Origin: Flavonifractor sp. AGMB03687
GTDB lineage: Bacteria; Bacillota; Clostridia; Oscillospirales; Oscillospiraceae
Direction of reading: 5' to 3'
Length of the DNA: 64,000 nucleotides
NCBI RefSeq assembly: GCF_017811815.1
Contig: NZ_JADKZI010000011.1
Coordinates: 1-64,000, forward strand
In this document: positions 49,723 through 57,125 of the stretch, piece after piece
Layout: the number at the start of each line of letters is the position of its first letter
Numbering within the stretch: position 1 is the first letter of the stretch
The notes under the pieces: generated by a model
Seen by the model: the letters and a program-made list of their open reading frames with translations, nothing else
Told to the model about the DNA's origin: nothing
Databases searched by the model: none
Made by a program: the position numbers and the translations under genes

Positions 49723-50599
49723 GGTGCGTTTCCTCGCCTTCCGAAGATTCCTTCCGCAACTCGTCCAGTCGCTGCCGGAACAGCTCCTGGAGCTCCTTCC
49801 AGACCTGCGGCTGCTTGAGGGTCACTATCGGCTGGTTCAGTTCCCGCTCCAGATCGGCGACAGCCACCGAAAGCGTCTTTTCATCGAACAACTGGTAGTG
49901 GCGACGAAGATACTGGACGACCGCCGCACTCTCCTCATCTTCGCTGCGCATGGCATAGCGGAGGGCGCTGTTGATGACACAGGAAAAGTCATCCACATAG
50001 TCAAGGTTGAACCAGGAGGCTGGGCAGAGAACCAGGTCATCTTTGCCTTCCTCGGTGATCACCAGCCCAATGTCCTCGCGGCTTATCCTTTCCAGCACGG
50101 TGTCCAGGTCATCTGCCAGTGCTTGGCGTGAGAAGCGTTCCATGCTTTCCAGAGGTTGTAAAATCGGCATCCTTTCCTTCCTCCTATCGTCTTCTTTGAT
50201 TTTGCCAGATGTGAGCACCCGACTCAAGCTGTGCCACAATCGAGGATATGGCTCCTGTTCTCCATATCGGTTTAAATGTGCGCGGATCTCTGCCACAGCG
50301 GTGAAACGGGTAGCTTCGTCCAGACGGCTCAGGTTCCGGCAGGTGAATTCCGCGACTATGCCGGGCATATAAGTGTGCCGCCCCAGACTGTACTGGATCG
50401 CTGCCAGAACGATATGCCGCAGCCCTCCATCTAAAATGGGAGCGAGGATTCTCACGGAGAACAGCAGCCCGGTGCTTCCTTTTCGGGACTGGAGAGAGAG
50501 GCCGTTTCGCTCGGCTCGTTCCATCGTGTGCGTCCAGTCCTGCCGTGCGATGAAACCGGCTACAGGAGCCACCTCATAAAAGCCTTTTTTATGTCTCAC
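49715..50599 (-). CDS. Two-part hypothetical protein with Phd/YefM-like second half
   Basis: A 294-residue protein. The N-terminal ~140 residues ('GLRHIVLAAIQYSLGRHTYMPGIVAEF') are unassigned. The second part starts at an internal Met (position 50170) behind AGGAGGAAGGAAAGG, a good ribosome site, and looks like a Phd-type antitoxin ('SRQALADDLDTVLERISREDIGLVITEEGKDDLVLCPASWF'). So a shorter 151-residue product may be made from the same frame. Overlaps the RHH-like gene by 8 bases and the phosphoesterase by 4. Confidence 0.6.
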   Translation of the reverse strand: MRHKKGFYEVAPVAGFIARQDWTHTMERAERNGLSLQSRKGSTGLLFSVRILAPILDGGLRHIVLAAIQYSLGRHTYMPGIVAEFTCRNLSRLDEATRFTAVAEIRAHLNRYGEQEPYPRLWHSLSRVLTSGKIKEDDRRKERMPILQPLESMERFSRQALADDLDTVLERISREDIGLVITEEGKDDLVLCPASWFNLDYVDDFSCVINSALRYAMRSEDEESAAVVQYLRRHYQLFDEKTLSVAVADLERELNQPIVTLKQPQVWKELQELFRQRLDELRKESSEGEETHHG

Positions 50600-51159
50600 G
50601 GCTGCACCTCAAGCCCGGCTTTTGACTGACCTTTATACAGAAGATTGTTGGCCTCCATCTCCTCAAAGGTGACCGGCTCGAAGTGATTGACATCCACTCC
50701 GGCATTCAGCATTCTCTCGTTTGCCTGGATGAGCGGCCAGTAATCCGCGTCGGTATTGCCGTGGATGTGGCCAAAGACCATGTAGCAGCGCATGATGTGA
50801 GGCCAAGACATCATGGGGTAGTGACAAAGTGTGTACTGCCGCTTCCCGTCTGCGACATACAGCAGGTTATTGACGCTTTCAAAGAATCGTTCTGTCTGAC
50901 AACTCCTGATCCATCCCCTGTCATGATTCCCAAGGATGAGATGTTTCTTCCCCCGCAGCCGCCGCAGGTATTCCTCCGGCGGCTTTTGGCTGCGGTAGAT
51001 CAGGTCGCCGAGGATATAGACAGTATCCTTCCCTGTGACCTTGTGGTTCCAGTTTTCGATGAGAGTTTCGTCCATCTCCTCGATACTGGAAAAGGGCCGA
51101 TTGCAAAGGCGGATGCAGTTTTCGTGACCGAGATGCAGGTCAGAGGTAAAGAAGATCAT
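50596..51159 (-). CDS. Calcineurin-like metallophosphoesterase 1
   Basis: A 187-residue enzyme with the dimetal motifs 'FTSDLHLGHEN', 'YILGDLIYR', 'LILGNHDR', 'LCHYPM' and 'VFGHIHGN'. All ligands appear intact, as in small phosphodiesterases. Substrate unknown. Its ATG overlaps the 414-residue gene stop (ATGA). A second phosphoesterase heads the same operon. Confidence 0.88.
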   Translation of the reverse strand: MIFFTSDLHLGHENCIRLCNRPFSSIEEMDETLIENWNHKVTGKDTVYILGDLIYRSQKPPEEYLRRLRGKKHLILGNHDRGWIRSCQTERFFESVNNLLYVADGKRQYTLCHYPMMSWPHIMRCYMVFGHIHGNTDADYWPLIQANERMLNAGVDVNHFEPVTFEEMEANNLLYKGQSKAGLEVQP

Positions 51160-52400
51160 GGGGTTTCACCCTCCTTCTTCATCCTGGGAACTGGGATTGG
51201 CTGCCATCGGCAGTATTTTGCAAGTTCATCCTGACGCTCCCGAGGCAGGTTCATAAAATCGACAATGCTCTCTCCCGGAAACCTGTCGTGGCAGTAGGCG
51301 GGAAAGACTCCCTCCGGCACGATGCCGATGGACTCCGCTCCGGTCAGGCGGGCCTTCAGTTCCTCTGTGTTTCGGATGCATACGGGAACGCCTGCCCGAT
51401 AAAGCGCCAGGAAGAAACGGACCGCCTCAATCGTCCGGGTCTCCGCAAGACCGGCCACCACCAGATAGTAGCCATGCGCATCTTGGTGTACGATGCAGTC
51501 GATGTGGGTGCTGTTGCCGCCCCGGCATACCTCCCAGGGGTGACCGGTGCGGGGACGCTCCTTCAGCCACCGTGCAAAAGCTTCGGGGGAATCTCCGTCC
51601 AGCTTGGACAGTCCCTCGTCCCGCCCATCGGCGTGGAGAGCGTACTGCTCTTTTTCCGATTTCTCCGTTCCGGTGTAACCCATAGCCTGATAGCCCAGAG
51701 CACAGAAGTGATAGAATTCGTTTGCGGTCACGGATGGGAGCCGCTTGTTATTTCCCAAAGGATACCCCACCGCCAAGGTGAGAAACTCCTCCACCTCCTG
51801 CTGGGAGAAGTCCTGGAAGAACTCCTCCTTCCACTGTGGGAATACCCTCCACAGATCCCGGCGCAGGATGGTTCCGGTTCGATGCCAGATGGGCAGCTCC
51901 CGTTCCACCAGTTCCTGATAAGAACCGGTTTCCACCATCTGAACGGTGTCCCGTACCGCCTCCTCCAGCCAAGCGGTGAATTTGGAGATGTCGTTGGGGA
52001 AGGAACGTTCTCTGCGGCCATCCACTTCCAGCACATGCCGATGCCCCAAGAATATTGCCCGATACCCGATCTCTTGATCCTCGCCGGCAGCAAAGTGGAA
52101 CCACGCTGCCTCCTCCGGGAACTCGGAATGCCACCAGGTTTCAAACTCCTCAAAGCTCTCCACCTGGCCGTCCGCCCGCAGCTCCTCAAAGCTGCCGAAG
52201 TCTTCGATGGTACCTCGCTCCGCACGGAGCCATAGTTCCCAGCTTGTGTTCTCCGGGCCTGGCTCCAGCCGGTGGAGAAGGCGGAAGATCCGGTCGATGG
52301 CCGCATAGGATGTCTCGTCATAGGTGAAGGAGCAGTTGATGTTTCGGTATTCCACCCGACCCAGCCAGTTGATGTAGTGCTTGATCTCCGGCGCTTTCAT
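51156..52400 (-). CDS. Hypothetical 414-residue protein
   Basis: A soluble, Trp-rich protein with no family recognised. Segments of note: 'YNINCSFTYDETSYAAIDRIFRLLHRLEPG'-like N-terminus, a 'WWHSEFPEEAAWFHFAAGEDQEIGYRAIFLGHRHVLEVDG' core, and a C-terminal 'GGNSTHIDCIVHQDAHGYYLVVAGLAETRTIEAVRFFLALYRAGVPVCIRN' alpha/beta part. It is bracketed by ATGA overlaps on both sides, so it is stoichiometrically coupled to the phosphoesterases. Confidence 0.65.
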   Translation of the reverse strand: MKAPEIKHYINWLGRVEYRNINCSFTYDETSYAAIDRIFRLLHRLEPGPENTSWELWLRAERGTIEDFGSFEELRADGQVESFEEFETWWHSEFPEEAAWFHFAAGEDQEIGYRAIFLGHRHVLEVDGRRERSFPNDISKFTAWLEEAVRDTVQMVETGSYQELVERELPIWHRTGTILRRDLWRVFPQWKEEFFQDFSQQEVEEFLTLAVGYPLGNNKRLPSVTANEFYHFCALGYQAMGYTGTEKSEKEQYALHADGRDEGLSKLDGDSPEAFARWLKERPRTGHPWEVCRGGNSTHIDCIVHQDAHGYYLVVAGLAETRTIEAVRFFLALYRAGVPVCIRNTEELKARLTGAESIGIVPEGVFPAYCHDRFPGESIVDFMNLPRERQDELAKYCRWQPIPVPRMKKEGETP

Positions 52401-52747
52401 GTTTTCACCTCCTCAGTATCCGTGTCCCCATCCTCCGTTTCCTCAAACTGGAGCCGGAAGAGGGCAGCGTGCTCTCCCACAAGAGCGGGGTATTTGTAAT
52501 AGACATGGCGGCAGAGGGTTTTGTACAGTTCAAGGAGCCTCGGATCATCTCCGAAGTCCACAAGCCCGTCCATGATTCGCTCGATCTCCCGCTCCTCGGT
52601 GATCCTGCCGTTCAACACCTGTTCTACCAAACGGCTGTATTGCTGATATGCGGCGTCCATTAGGCGGGAAATGTCCTGGACGATTTCACGGATTGCGGCA
52701 AAGCACGCCTCCCGCTCCTTGGCCTCCGGTCTTTCTTCCTCCGTCAT
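52397..52747 (-). CDS. Hypothetical 116-residue helical protein
   Basis: An acidic all-helical protein ('FAAIREIVQDISRLMDAAYQQYSRLVEQVLNGRITEEREIERIMDGLVDFGDDPRLLELYKTLCRHVYYKYPALV'). It ends in a Glu/Asp tail ('EETEDGDTDTEEVKT'). No family recognised; overlaps both neighbours by four bases. Confidence 0.65.
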   Translation of the reverse strand: MTEEERPEAKEREACFAAIREIVQDISRLMDAAYQQYSRLVEQVLNGRITEEREIERIMDGLVDFGDDPRLLELYKTLCRHVYYKYPALVGEHAALFRLQFEETEDGDTDTEEVKT

Positions 52748-53463
52748 AATGTTTCCCCTCCCGTCAAGAACTGCGGCGCAGCCTCCACGCTGTGGAAGAG
52801 GAAGCGCATCCGGTCGATATGCTTGTCAATATGCCAGTGTCCACAGAACCAGTGGTCGTATTTGAGTTTCCGCTCGATCTCCTCCAACCATTTCTCGGTA
52901 GAGTCGTCCACGGTACTCTGGTCGATCATCGGAAGAAAGACCTCGCGCGGCTCATACGGATAGGGACAGGTGTGGGAGAGGACGGTATCTACCTGCCACC
53001 CGCAGGCGTCCAGCGTCTGGATAACCTTGTCCTTGATCTCCTGGGAAGGCTGTTCGTCCGGCCACCAGCCGTACCCTCTGGCCAGCCGGTAGAATTTGTC
53101 CACGCTGTAAGCTCCGCCGATGACCAAGTGTCGGAGACCTTCCAGATCAAAGATCTCACCATCCATAGCAAACAGCAGGCGGGGAAAGGCTTCCTCTACC
53201 CAGACTGTCCCGCCGTTCCACTGCTTCGTCCGATAGGAAGAGATGCTGGCCGGCCGGATCTCATGGTTGCCGTGGATGCAGAGCATCGTCGGCTTTACGG
53301 CGGTAAGAACTTTCTTCATCTCTGTGTCTCGCCGGTTTCGGTAGTAGTTCGCTCCTACATCTCCAAGCAGAACCAGAGTATCCTGCTCTGTCAGCTTCTT
53401 GCTGTCGCAAAACTGTATGACCTCATAGGGGTCTCCGTGGATATCACCCGTGTAATAGATCAT
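52744..53463 (-). CDS. Calcineurin-like metallophosphoesterase 2
   Basis: A 239-residue phosphoesterase of the Ser/Thr-phosphatase-like branch: 'YYTGDIHGDPYEV', 'LLGDVGANYYRNRR', 'CIHGNHEIRP', 'VLSHTCPYPYEP', 'WFCGHWHIDKHID'. First gene of the nine-gene minus-strand operon, with a 19-bp tandem direct repeat and an inverted repeat in front of it. Confidence 0.88.
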   Translation of the reverse strand: MIYYTGDIHGDPYEVIQFCDSKKLTEQDTLVLLGDVGANYYRNRRDTEMKKVLTAVKPTMLCIHGNHEIRPASISSYRTKQWNGGTVWVEEAFPRLLFAMDGEIFDLEGLRHLVIGGAYSVDKFYRLARGYGWWPDEQPSQEIKDKVIQTLDACGWQVDTVLSHTCPYPYEPREVFLPMIDQSTVDDSTEKWLEEIERKLKYDHWFCGHWHIDKHIDRMRFLFHSVEAAPQFLTGGETL

Positions 53464-53521
53464 TGGTCATTCCACCTTTCTTTTCTCATTATACCAACTC
53501 GGAAGCCCCATATCCGGGACT

Positions 53522-53560
53522 TTCCAAAAACATATCCACCGTTCCAAAAATATATCCAGC
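53522..53560. repeat. Tandem 19-bp direct repeat
   Basis: TTCCAAAAACATATCCACC (53522-53540) and TTCCAAAAATATATCCAGC (53542-53560), 17 of 19 identical, one base apart. It lies in the leader of the metallophosphoesterase operon, 59 bases from the start, a good place for an operator. Confidence 0.7.
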
Positions 53561-53573
53561 TTTACTGGCATAG

Positions 53574-53610
53574 ATCGACCGGCAGTCAATGCTCGTGACT
53601 TCCGGTTGAT
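53574..53610. repeat. Inverted repeat A flanking the XRE pair
   Basis: ATCGACCGGCAGTCA (53574-53588) and TGACTTCCGGTTGAT (53596-53610), imperfect stem of 13 Watson-Crick pairs plus one wobble, 7-nt loop. Closely related to the hairpin at 54549-54584 on the other side of the XRE gene pair. Confidence 0.6.
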
Positions 53611-53623
53611 TGCTTTCTCAGGT

Positions 53624-54001
53624 TCAGACGGTAAAATCAAAGTTATCTGGTTTACCGTATCTGCCGTGATGCTCTTTCAAGGAAGCTTTCAGCGATTTTA
53701 TAACATCCAGGAGAATCAGCATCTCATAGGTGCTGCAATCCGAAAGGAGCAGGGCGATTTCTTCGCTGGCGCACCGTTCAGTGCTGGTGACTTGCTCCAT
53801 CAAAAGCCGGTCGGGAGATACGCCCAACGCATTGGCGATAAGCACAAAGGTGTCAAGGCTCATGCTCTTGATCCCGCTCTCTATGTAGCTGATGTAAGAT
53901 GGCGTTTTATCTACCAGTTCAGAGAGCATCGCTTGCGAAAGGTGGTTGCGCTGGCGGACTTCACGGATGTGTTTTCCAATGACTTTGTAGTTCAGGCTCA
54001 T
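53624..54001 (-). CDS. XRE-family repressor 1
   Basis: A 125-residue protein with an N-terminal HTH_3 ('IGKHIREVRQRNHLSQAMLSELVDKTPSYISYIESGIKSMSLDTFVLIANALGVSPDRLL') and a C-terminal ~55-residue helical region ('EEIALLLSDCSTYEMLILLDVIKSLKASLKEHH'). It diverges from XRE 2; both promoters share a dyad (54068-54095). Likely controls the flanking operons and its own expression. Confidence 0.85.
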   Translation of the reverse strand: MSLNYKVIGKHIREVRQRNHLSQAMLSELVDKTPSYISYIESGIKSMSLDTFVLIANALGVSPDRLLMEQVTSTERCASEEIALLLSDCSTYEMLILLDVIKSLKASLKEHHGRYGKPDNFDFTV

Positions 54002-54046
54002 AATAAGACCTCCAAAAAAATTTTGCAGTCTTATTATAGTGTTTAG

Positions 54047-54115
54047 ATTATATCATCAACTCGGCCTTATATCAATTTCACCTCAGGTTGATATACTCTT
54101 AGAAATAGATAATCT
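54047..54115. promoter_or_regulatory. Back-to-back promoters with shared inverted repeat
   Basis: The plus-strand promoter TTGATA (54088-54093), 16 bp, TAATCT (54110-54115) faces XRE 2. The minus-strand promoter TTGATA (54070-54075), 17 bp, TATAAT (54047-54052) faces XRE 1. Both -35 boxes belong to one inverted repeat TATATCAA-N12-TTGATATA (54068-54095), so a repressor bound there would shut off both. Confidence 0.75.
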
Positions 54116-54142
54116 GGAGAATATATTTGAGGGGGGAAGCCG

Positions 54143-54502
54143 ATGACGGAACATGATTTGACCGAGAGCCAGCTGATCGGCTCCCGTATTCGAGATGCGC
54201 GGATCAATCGCCGGATGAGCCAGGCCGATCTTGCTGCGAAGGCCAATATCTCGCTGCCGCATATCAGCAATATCGAAAAAGGCAAGACGAGCATGAAGTT
54301 GGAAACCTTTATCCGAATCATCGAAGCCCTGCAAGTGTCTGCTGATTCCCTTCTTCGGCCCGATGTGCCGGAGGTGAGAAGCCTATACCAGAGCGAGTTT
54401 GACGAGCTGCTGGCCGACTGCTCTCCCAAGGAGCTGGATTCCATCCTGAAGATTGTTCGTGAGTTGAAATCCACTATGGCCAGACGGGATGACAATACCT
54501 GA
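54143..54502 (+). CDS. XRE-family repressor 2
   Basis: A 119-residue HTH protein ('IGSRIRDARINRRMSQADLAAKANISLPHISNIEKGKTSMKLETFIRIIEALQVSADSLL'), with the same C-terminal layout as XRE 1 ('FDELLADCSPKELDSILKIVRELKSTM'), showing they are paralogues. AGGGGGGAAGCC precedes ATG 54143. Terminator-like hairpins lie after it, before the recombinase-like operon. Confidence 0.85.
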   Translation: MTEHDLTESQLIGSRIRDARINRRMSQADLAAKANISLPHISNIEKGKTSMKLETFIRIIEALQVSADSLLRPDVPEVRSLYQSEFDELLADCSPKELDSILKIVRELKSTMARRDDNT

Positions 54503-54508
54503 AAATTT

Positions 54509-54541
54509 GCGAGCTGGAATTGCCGGCTCGCTTCTTTTTTT
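54509..54541 (+). terminator. Intrinsic terminator after XRE 2
   Basis: GCGAGCTGG / CCGGCTCGC stem (one wobble) with AATTG loop, followed by TTCTTTTTTT. Confidence 0.8.
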
Positions 54542-54548
54542 CTCATCT

Positions 54549-54584
54549 ATCGACCAGAAGTCAACACCTTGACTTCTGGTCGAT
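54549..54584. repeat. Inverted repeat B flanking the XRE pair
   Basis: ATCGACCAGAAGTCAA and TTGACTTCTGGTCGAT, a perfect 16-bp stem with CACC loop; TTTG follows. Its arm matches repeat A at 13 of 15 positions (ATCaACCgGAAGTCA read on the other strand). Recombination site, regulator target or secondary terminator are all possible. Confidence 0.6.
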
Positions 54585-54646
54585 TTTGTTATTAGTCTGC
54601 AGATTATATAATGGCCTGGAAGAGAAATAACACAGGGGGAGCAAAT

Positions 54647-55252
54647 ATGTCAGATCTGGCCGTTCAAAACAGAGAGTCAGAGCAGGAAGTTATGCCCTCA
54701 TTTGATTTCCTGCTGGAAAGGGAGACGGAACGAAACACCCTTTTAGCGGAACATCGTGCCTGGTTAAAGGAAATCAAGCGGGAACGCCCGCTTCCCAAAA
54801 CACATTACCGTGTGGCGGTATACATCCGCTACTTCAACCAGACCCGCTATGAGGACTATCTCTCAGCTCATAAAAAGCAATTTCTTGATACACTGGCTCT
54901 CTGCCCAAACTGGAAGTTTGTCGGTTTCTATGTGGACGAGGGCAGCACTGCGCCCAATATGGAGAGCGCCCCGGAGTGGTCAAGGCTCCTTCAAGACTGC
55001 TACGAGGAAAAGGTCGATCTGATCATTACCCAGAAAGCAAGCAATATCTCGAAGAAGCTCTCCGAGCTCTCTTTCTGTACGCGCCTCTTGGCAGCACTCC
55101 CAAAGCCAGTGGGCGTTTACTTCGTTTCGGAGGATATTTATACGCTGGCTTCCTATTACCAGGAGGATCTACACGACCCCTACTTTTTGCCAGATCCCGG
55201 TTGGAAGATACTTCCTGATGACAAACCCCGGAGGGAAATGCTGCATGATTGA
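54647..55252 (+). CDS. Resolvase-like protein without catalytic serine
   Basis: A 201-residue relative of the serine-recombinase catalytic domain. 'YRVAVYIRYFNQTRYEDYLSAHKKQFLDTL' aligns with 'YxRVST...', but the nucleophile position is Phe. The following 'GFYVDEGSTAPNMESAPEWSRLLQDCYEEKVDLIITQKASNISKKLSELSFCTRLL' keeps the fold yet loses the S-R-x-x-R catalytic set ('SNISKK'). It is coupled by an 8-base overlap to an intact recombinase gene, so it may act as a non-catalytic partner. ATG 54647 is behind GGGGGA. Confidence 0.8.
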   Translation: MSDLAVQNRESEQEVMPSFDFLLERETERNTLLAEHRAWLKEIKRERPLPKTHYRVAVYIRYFNQTRYEDYLSAHKKQFLDTLALCPNWKFVGFYVDEGSTAPNMESAPEWSRLLQDCYEEKVDLIITQKASNISKKLSELSFCTRLLAALPKPVGVYFVSEDIYTLASYYQEDLHDPYFLPDPGWKILPDDKPRREMLHD

Positions 55253-57125
55253 CAAGTCCACACGCAAACAGCTTGCGGAACGGAAAGAACGGGTCCGCCG
55301 GCGTATCAACACAAAAGTTGACCCGGAGAACTATGAATTCATTCCGGCTAAAAAGCCCATCGACTATTACGACAATGATATAAGGCAGCGGGTCGCCGTG
55401 TATGCCCGTGTCTCCACAGACAATGTCCAGCAGACTTCCTCCTATGAGCTGCAAAAGAAATACTATGAAGATTTTGTTGTGCATCATCCCAACTGGACAT
55501 TGGTCAAAATCTATGCGGATGAGGGCATCAGCGGGACTTCTCTGGCTCATCGGGACGAGTTCAACAGCATGATCGCCGATTGCCGTAGCGGGAAAATCGA
55601 TATGATCATCACCAAAAGCGTGTCTCGCTTTGCCCGGAATGTGGTGGACTGTATCAGCATGGTGCGAATGCTTGCGGAGCTGCCCAGTCCTGTCGGGGTA
55701 TTCTTTGAGAGCGAATGTATCTTCTCCCTCAAAGACGATTCCCAGATGGCGCTTTCGTTTCAGGCCACCATGGCTCAGGAGGAGTCTCACATCCGCAGCC
55801 GGAGCATGGAGACCTCCTTGCGGATGCGGCTGGACGGAGGTCTGCCATTGACGCCCAAACTGCTGGGGTATTCTCACGACGCAGATGGAAACCTGGTCGT
55901 CAACCCGGATGAAGCCCCCACGGTAAAACTCATCTTCTATATGTATCTGTACGGATATTCCACCTCCGACATTGCGGCGGCGCTCACCGAGCTGGGCAGG
56001 AAGACTTATCTGGGGAATGTCAAGTGGACATCCAACTCCATTGTCCAGGTCCTTCGCAATGAGCGGCATTGCGGGGATGTACTGACCCGGAAGACCTTCA
56101 CCCCCAACTATCTGAACCACAAGGCCAGAAAGAATCGGGGGGACAGACCCCAGAGCCTTTACCGGAACCACCACGAGGGCATCGTTTCCAGAGATGATTT
56201 CATTGCGGTTCAGCATCTTCTGAACAACTCCAAGTATGGCAACCGCTCCATCCTCCCGGAGCTGCGGGTGATCGACAGCGGCCTGCTCAGAGGGTTCGTG
56301 ACCATCAATCCCCGCTGGGCTGGATTTAAGCCGGCGGATTATTACCAAGCGTCCGCCAGTATCCATCCGCCCGATGAGCAGCAGGCGGATGCATCCCTGC
56401 CCTCGAGCATCACATTGGTTCCGGGAGATTTTGATATGAGAGGCTTTGAAATCGCCCGCAGTGAATTCTTTGATAATTATCACCGTCCCTATGTACTGTT
56501 TCAAGATAAGAGAATCAAGTTCAGCACCACATGTGTTCGGTCTTTTGGGAAAGACAACCATGTGGAGCTGCTGGTCAACCCTGTGGAGATGAAGTTCGCC
56601 GTCCGTACAGCGGCGAAGAGTAGCCGCAACGCAGTCGTGTTTTCCAAGCTGTCAGACGGAAAGTATCAGCCCAGGGATATCGCCGGTGCGGCCTATGTAG
56701 AAACGCTTTTTCAGTTATTCGGCTGGAGTCCGGATTTAAAATACCGGATCGCCGGAGCGCTGTTTCAAACCGAAACTGAATCTGCGTATATTTTTGATGT
56801 CAATGATGCGGAAGCGTTTATTAAATCGTACCTGCTTTCCGGTTCAAAAAGCACAGAACAGGCGAAGGAGCCTGTACAGCCCCTTTCTGTCTCCGGCAAA
56901 CGGGTGCGGGCAGTCCCGGAGGAGTGGATCGGCTCTTTTGGCAAGCAATATTACCTCCACCAACAGTCTTTCCCGCCCGTCTGCGATCAGAGTGAGGAAG
57001 ACTGGAAAATCCGCATGGAGGGCCAGTTGTATGAAACCGGACAGAAACTCCGCGTGACAGGATTTGACGTGCTGCGTGACTATATCTGTCAGGAACTCGG
57101 TCAGCGCGGGAAGGAGGAATCCTAA
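55245..57125 (+). CDS. Large serine recombinase with an unusual C-terminal 'LVN' domain
   Basis: A 626-residue site-specific recombinase. The catalytic domain (about 40-190) has nucleophile Ser in 'VAVYARVSTDN', 'YADEGISGTSLAHRDEF', and 'IDMIITKSVSRFARN'. A recombinase domain follows (about 195-320, 'LLGYSHDADGNLVVNPDEAPTVKLIFYMYLYGYS', 'NSIVQVLRNERHCGDVL'). Where most relatives carry a zinc ribbon ('LRGLVRCGxCG'), this has 'LRGFVTINPRWAGF' and then a ~230-residue domain with 'VELLVNPVEMKFAVR'. That domain recurs in the next two genes. ATG 55245 overlaps the upstream gene by 8 bases. Confidence 0.88.
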   Translation: MIDKSTRKQLAERKERVRRRINTKVDPENYEFIPAKKPIDYYDNDIRQRVAVYARVSTDNVQQTSSYELQKKYYEDFVVHHPNWTLVKIYADEGISGTSLAHRDEFNSMIADCRSGKIDMIITKSVSRFARNVVDCISMVRMLAELPSPVGVFFESECIFSLKDDSQMALSFQATMAQEESHIRSRSMETSLRMRLDGGLPLTPKLLGYSHDADGNLVVNPDEAPTVKLIFYMYLYGYSTSDIAAALTELGRKTYLGNVKWTSNSIVQVLRNERHCGDVLTRKTFTPNYLNHKARKNRGDRPQSLYRNHHEGIVSRDDFIAVQHLLNNSKYGNRSILPELRVIDSGLLRGFVTINPRWAGFKPADYYQASASIHPPDEQQADASLPSSITLVPGDFDMRGFEIARSEFFDNYHRPYVLFQDKRIKFSTTCVRSFGKDNHVELLVNPVEMKFAVRTAAKSSRNAVVFSKLSDGKYQPRDIAGAAYVETLFQLFGWSPDLKYRIAGALFQTETESAYIFDVNDAEAFIKSYLLSGSKSTEQAKEPVQPLSVSGKRVRAVPEEWIGSFGKQYYLHQQSFPPVCDQSEEDWKIRMEGQLYETGQKLRVTGFDVLRDYICQELGQRGKEES

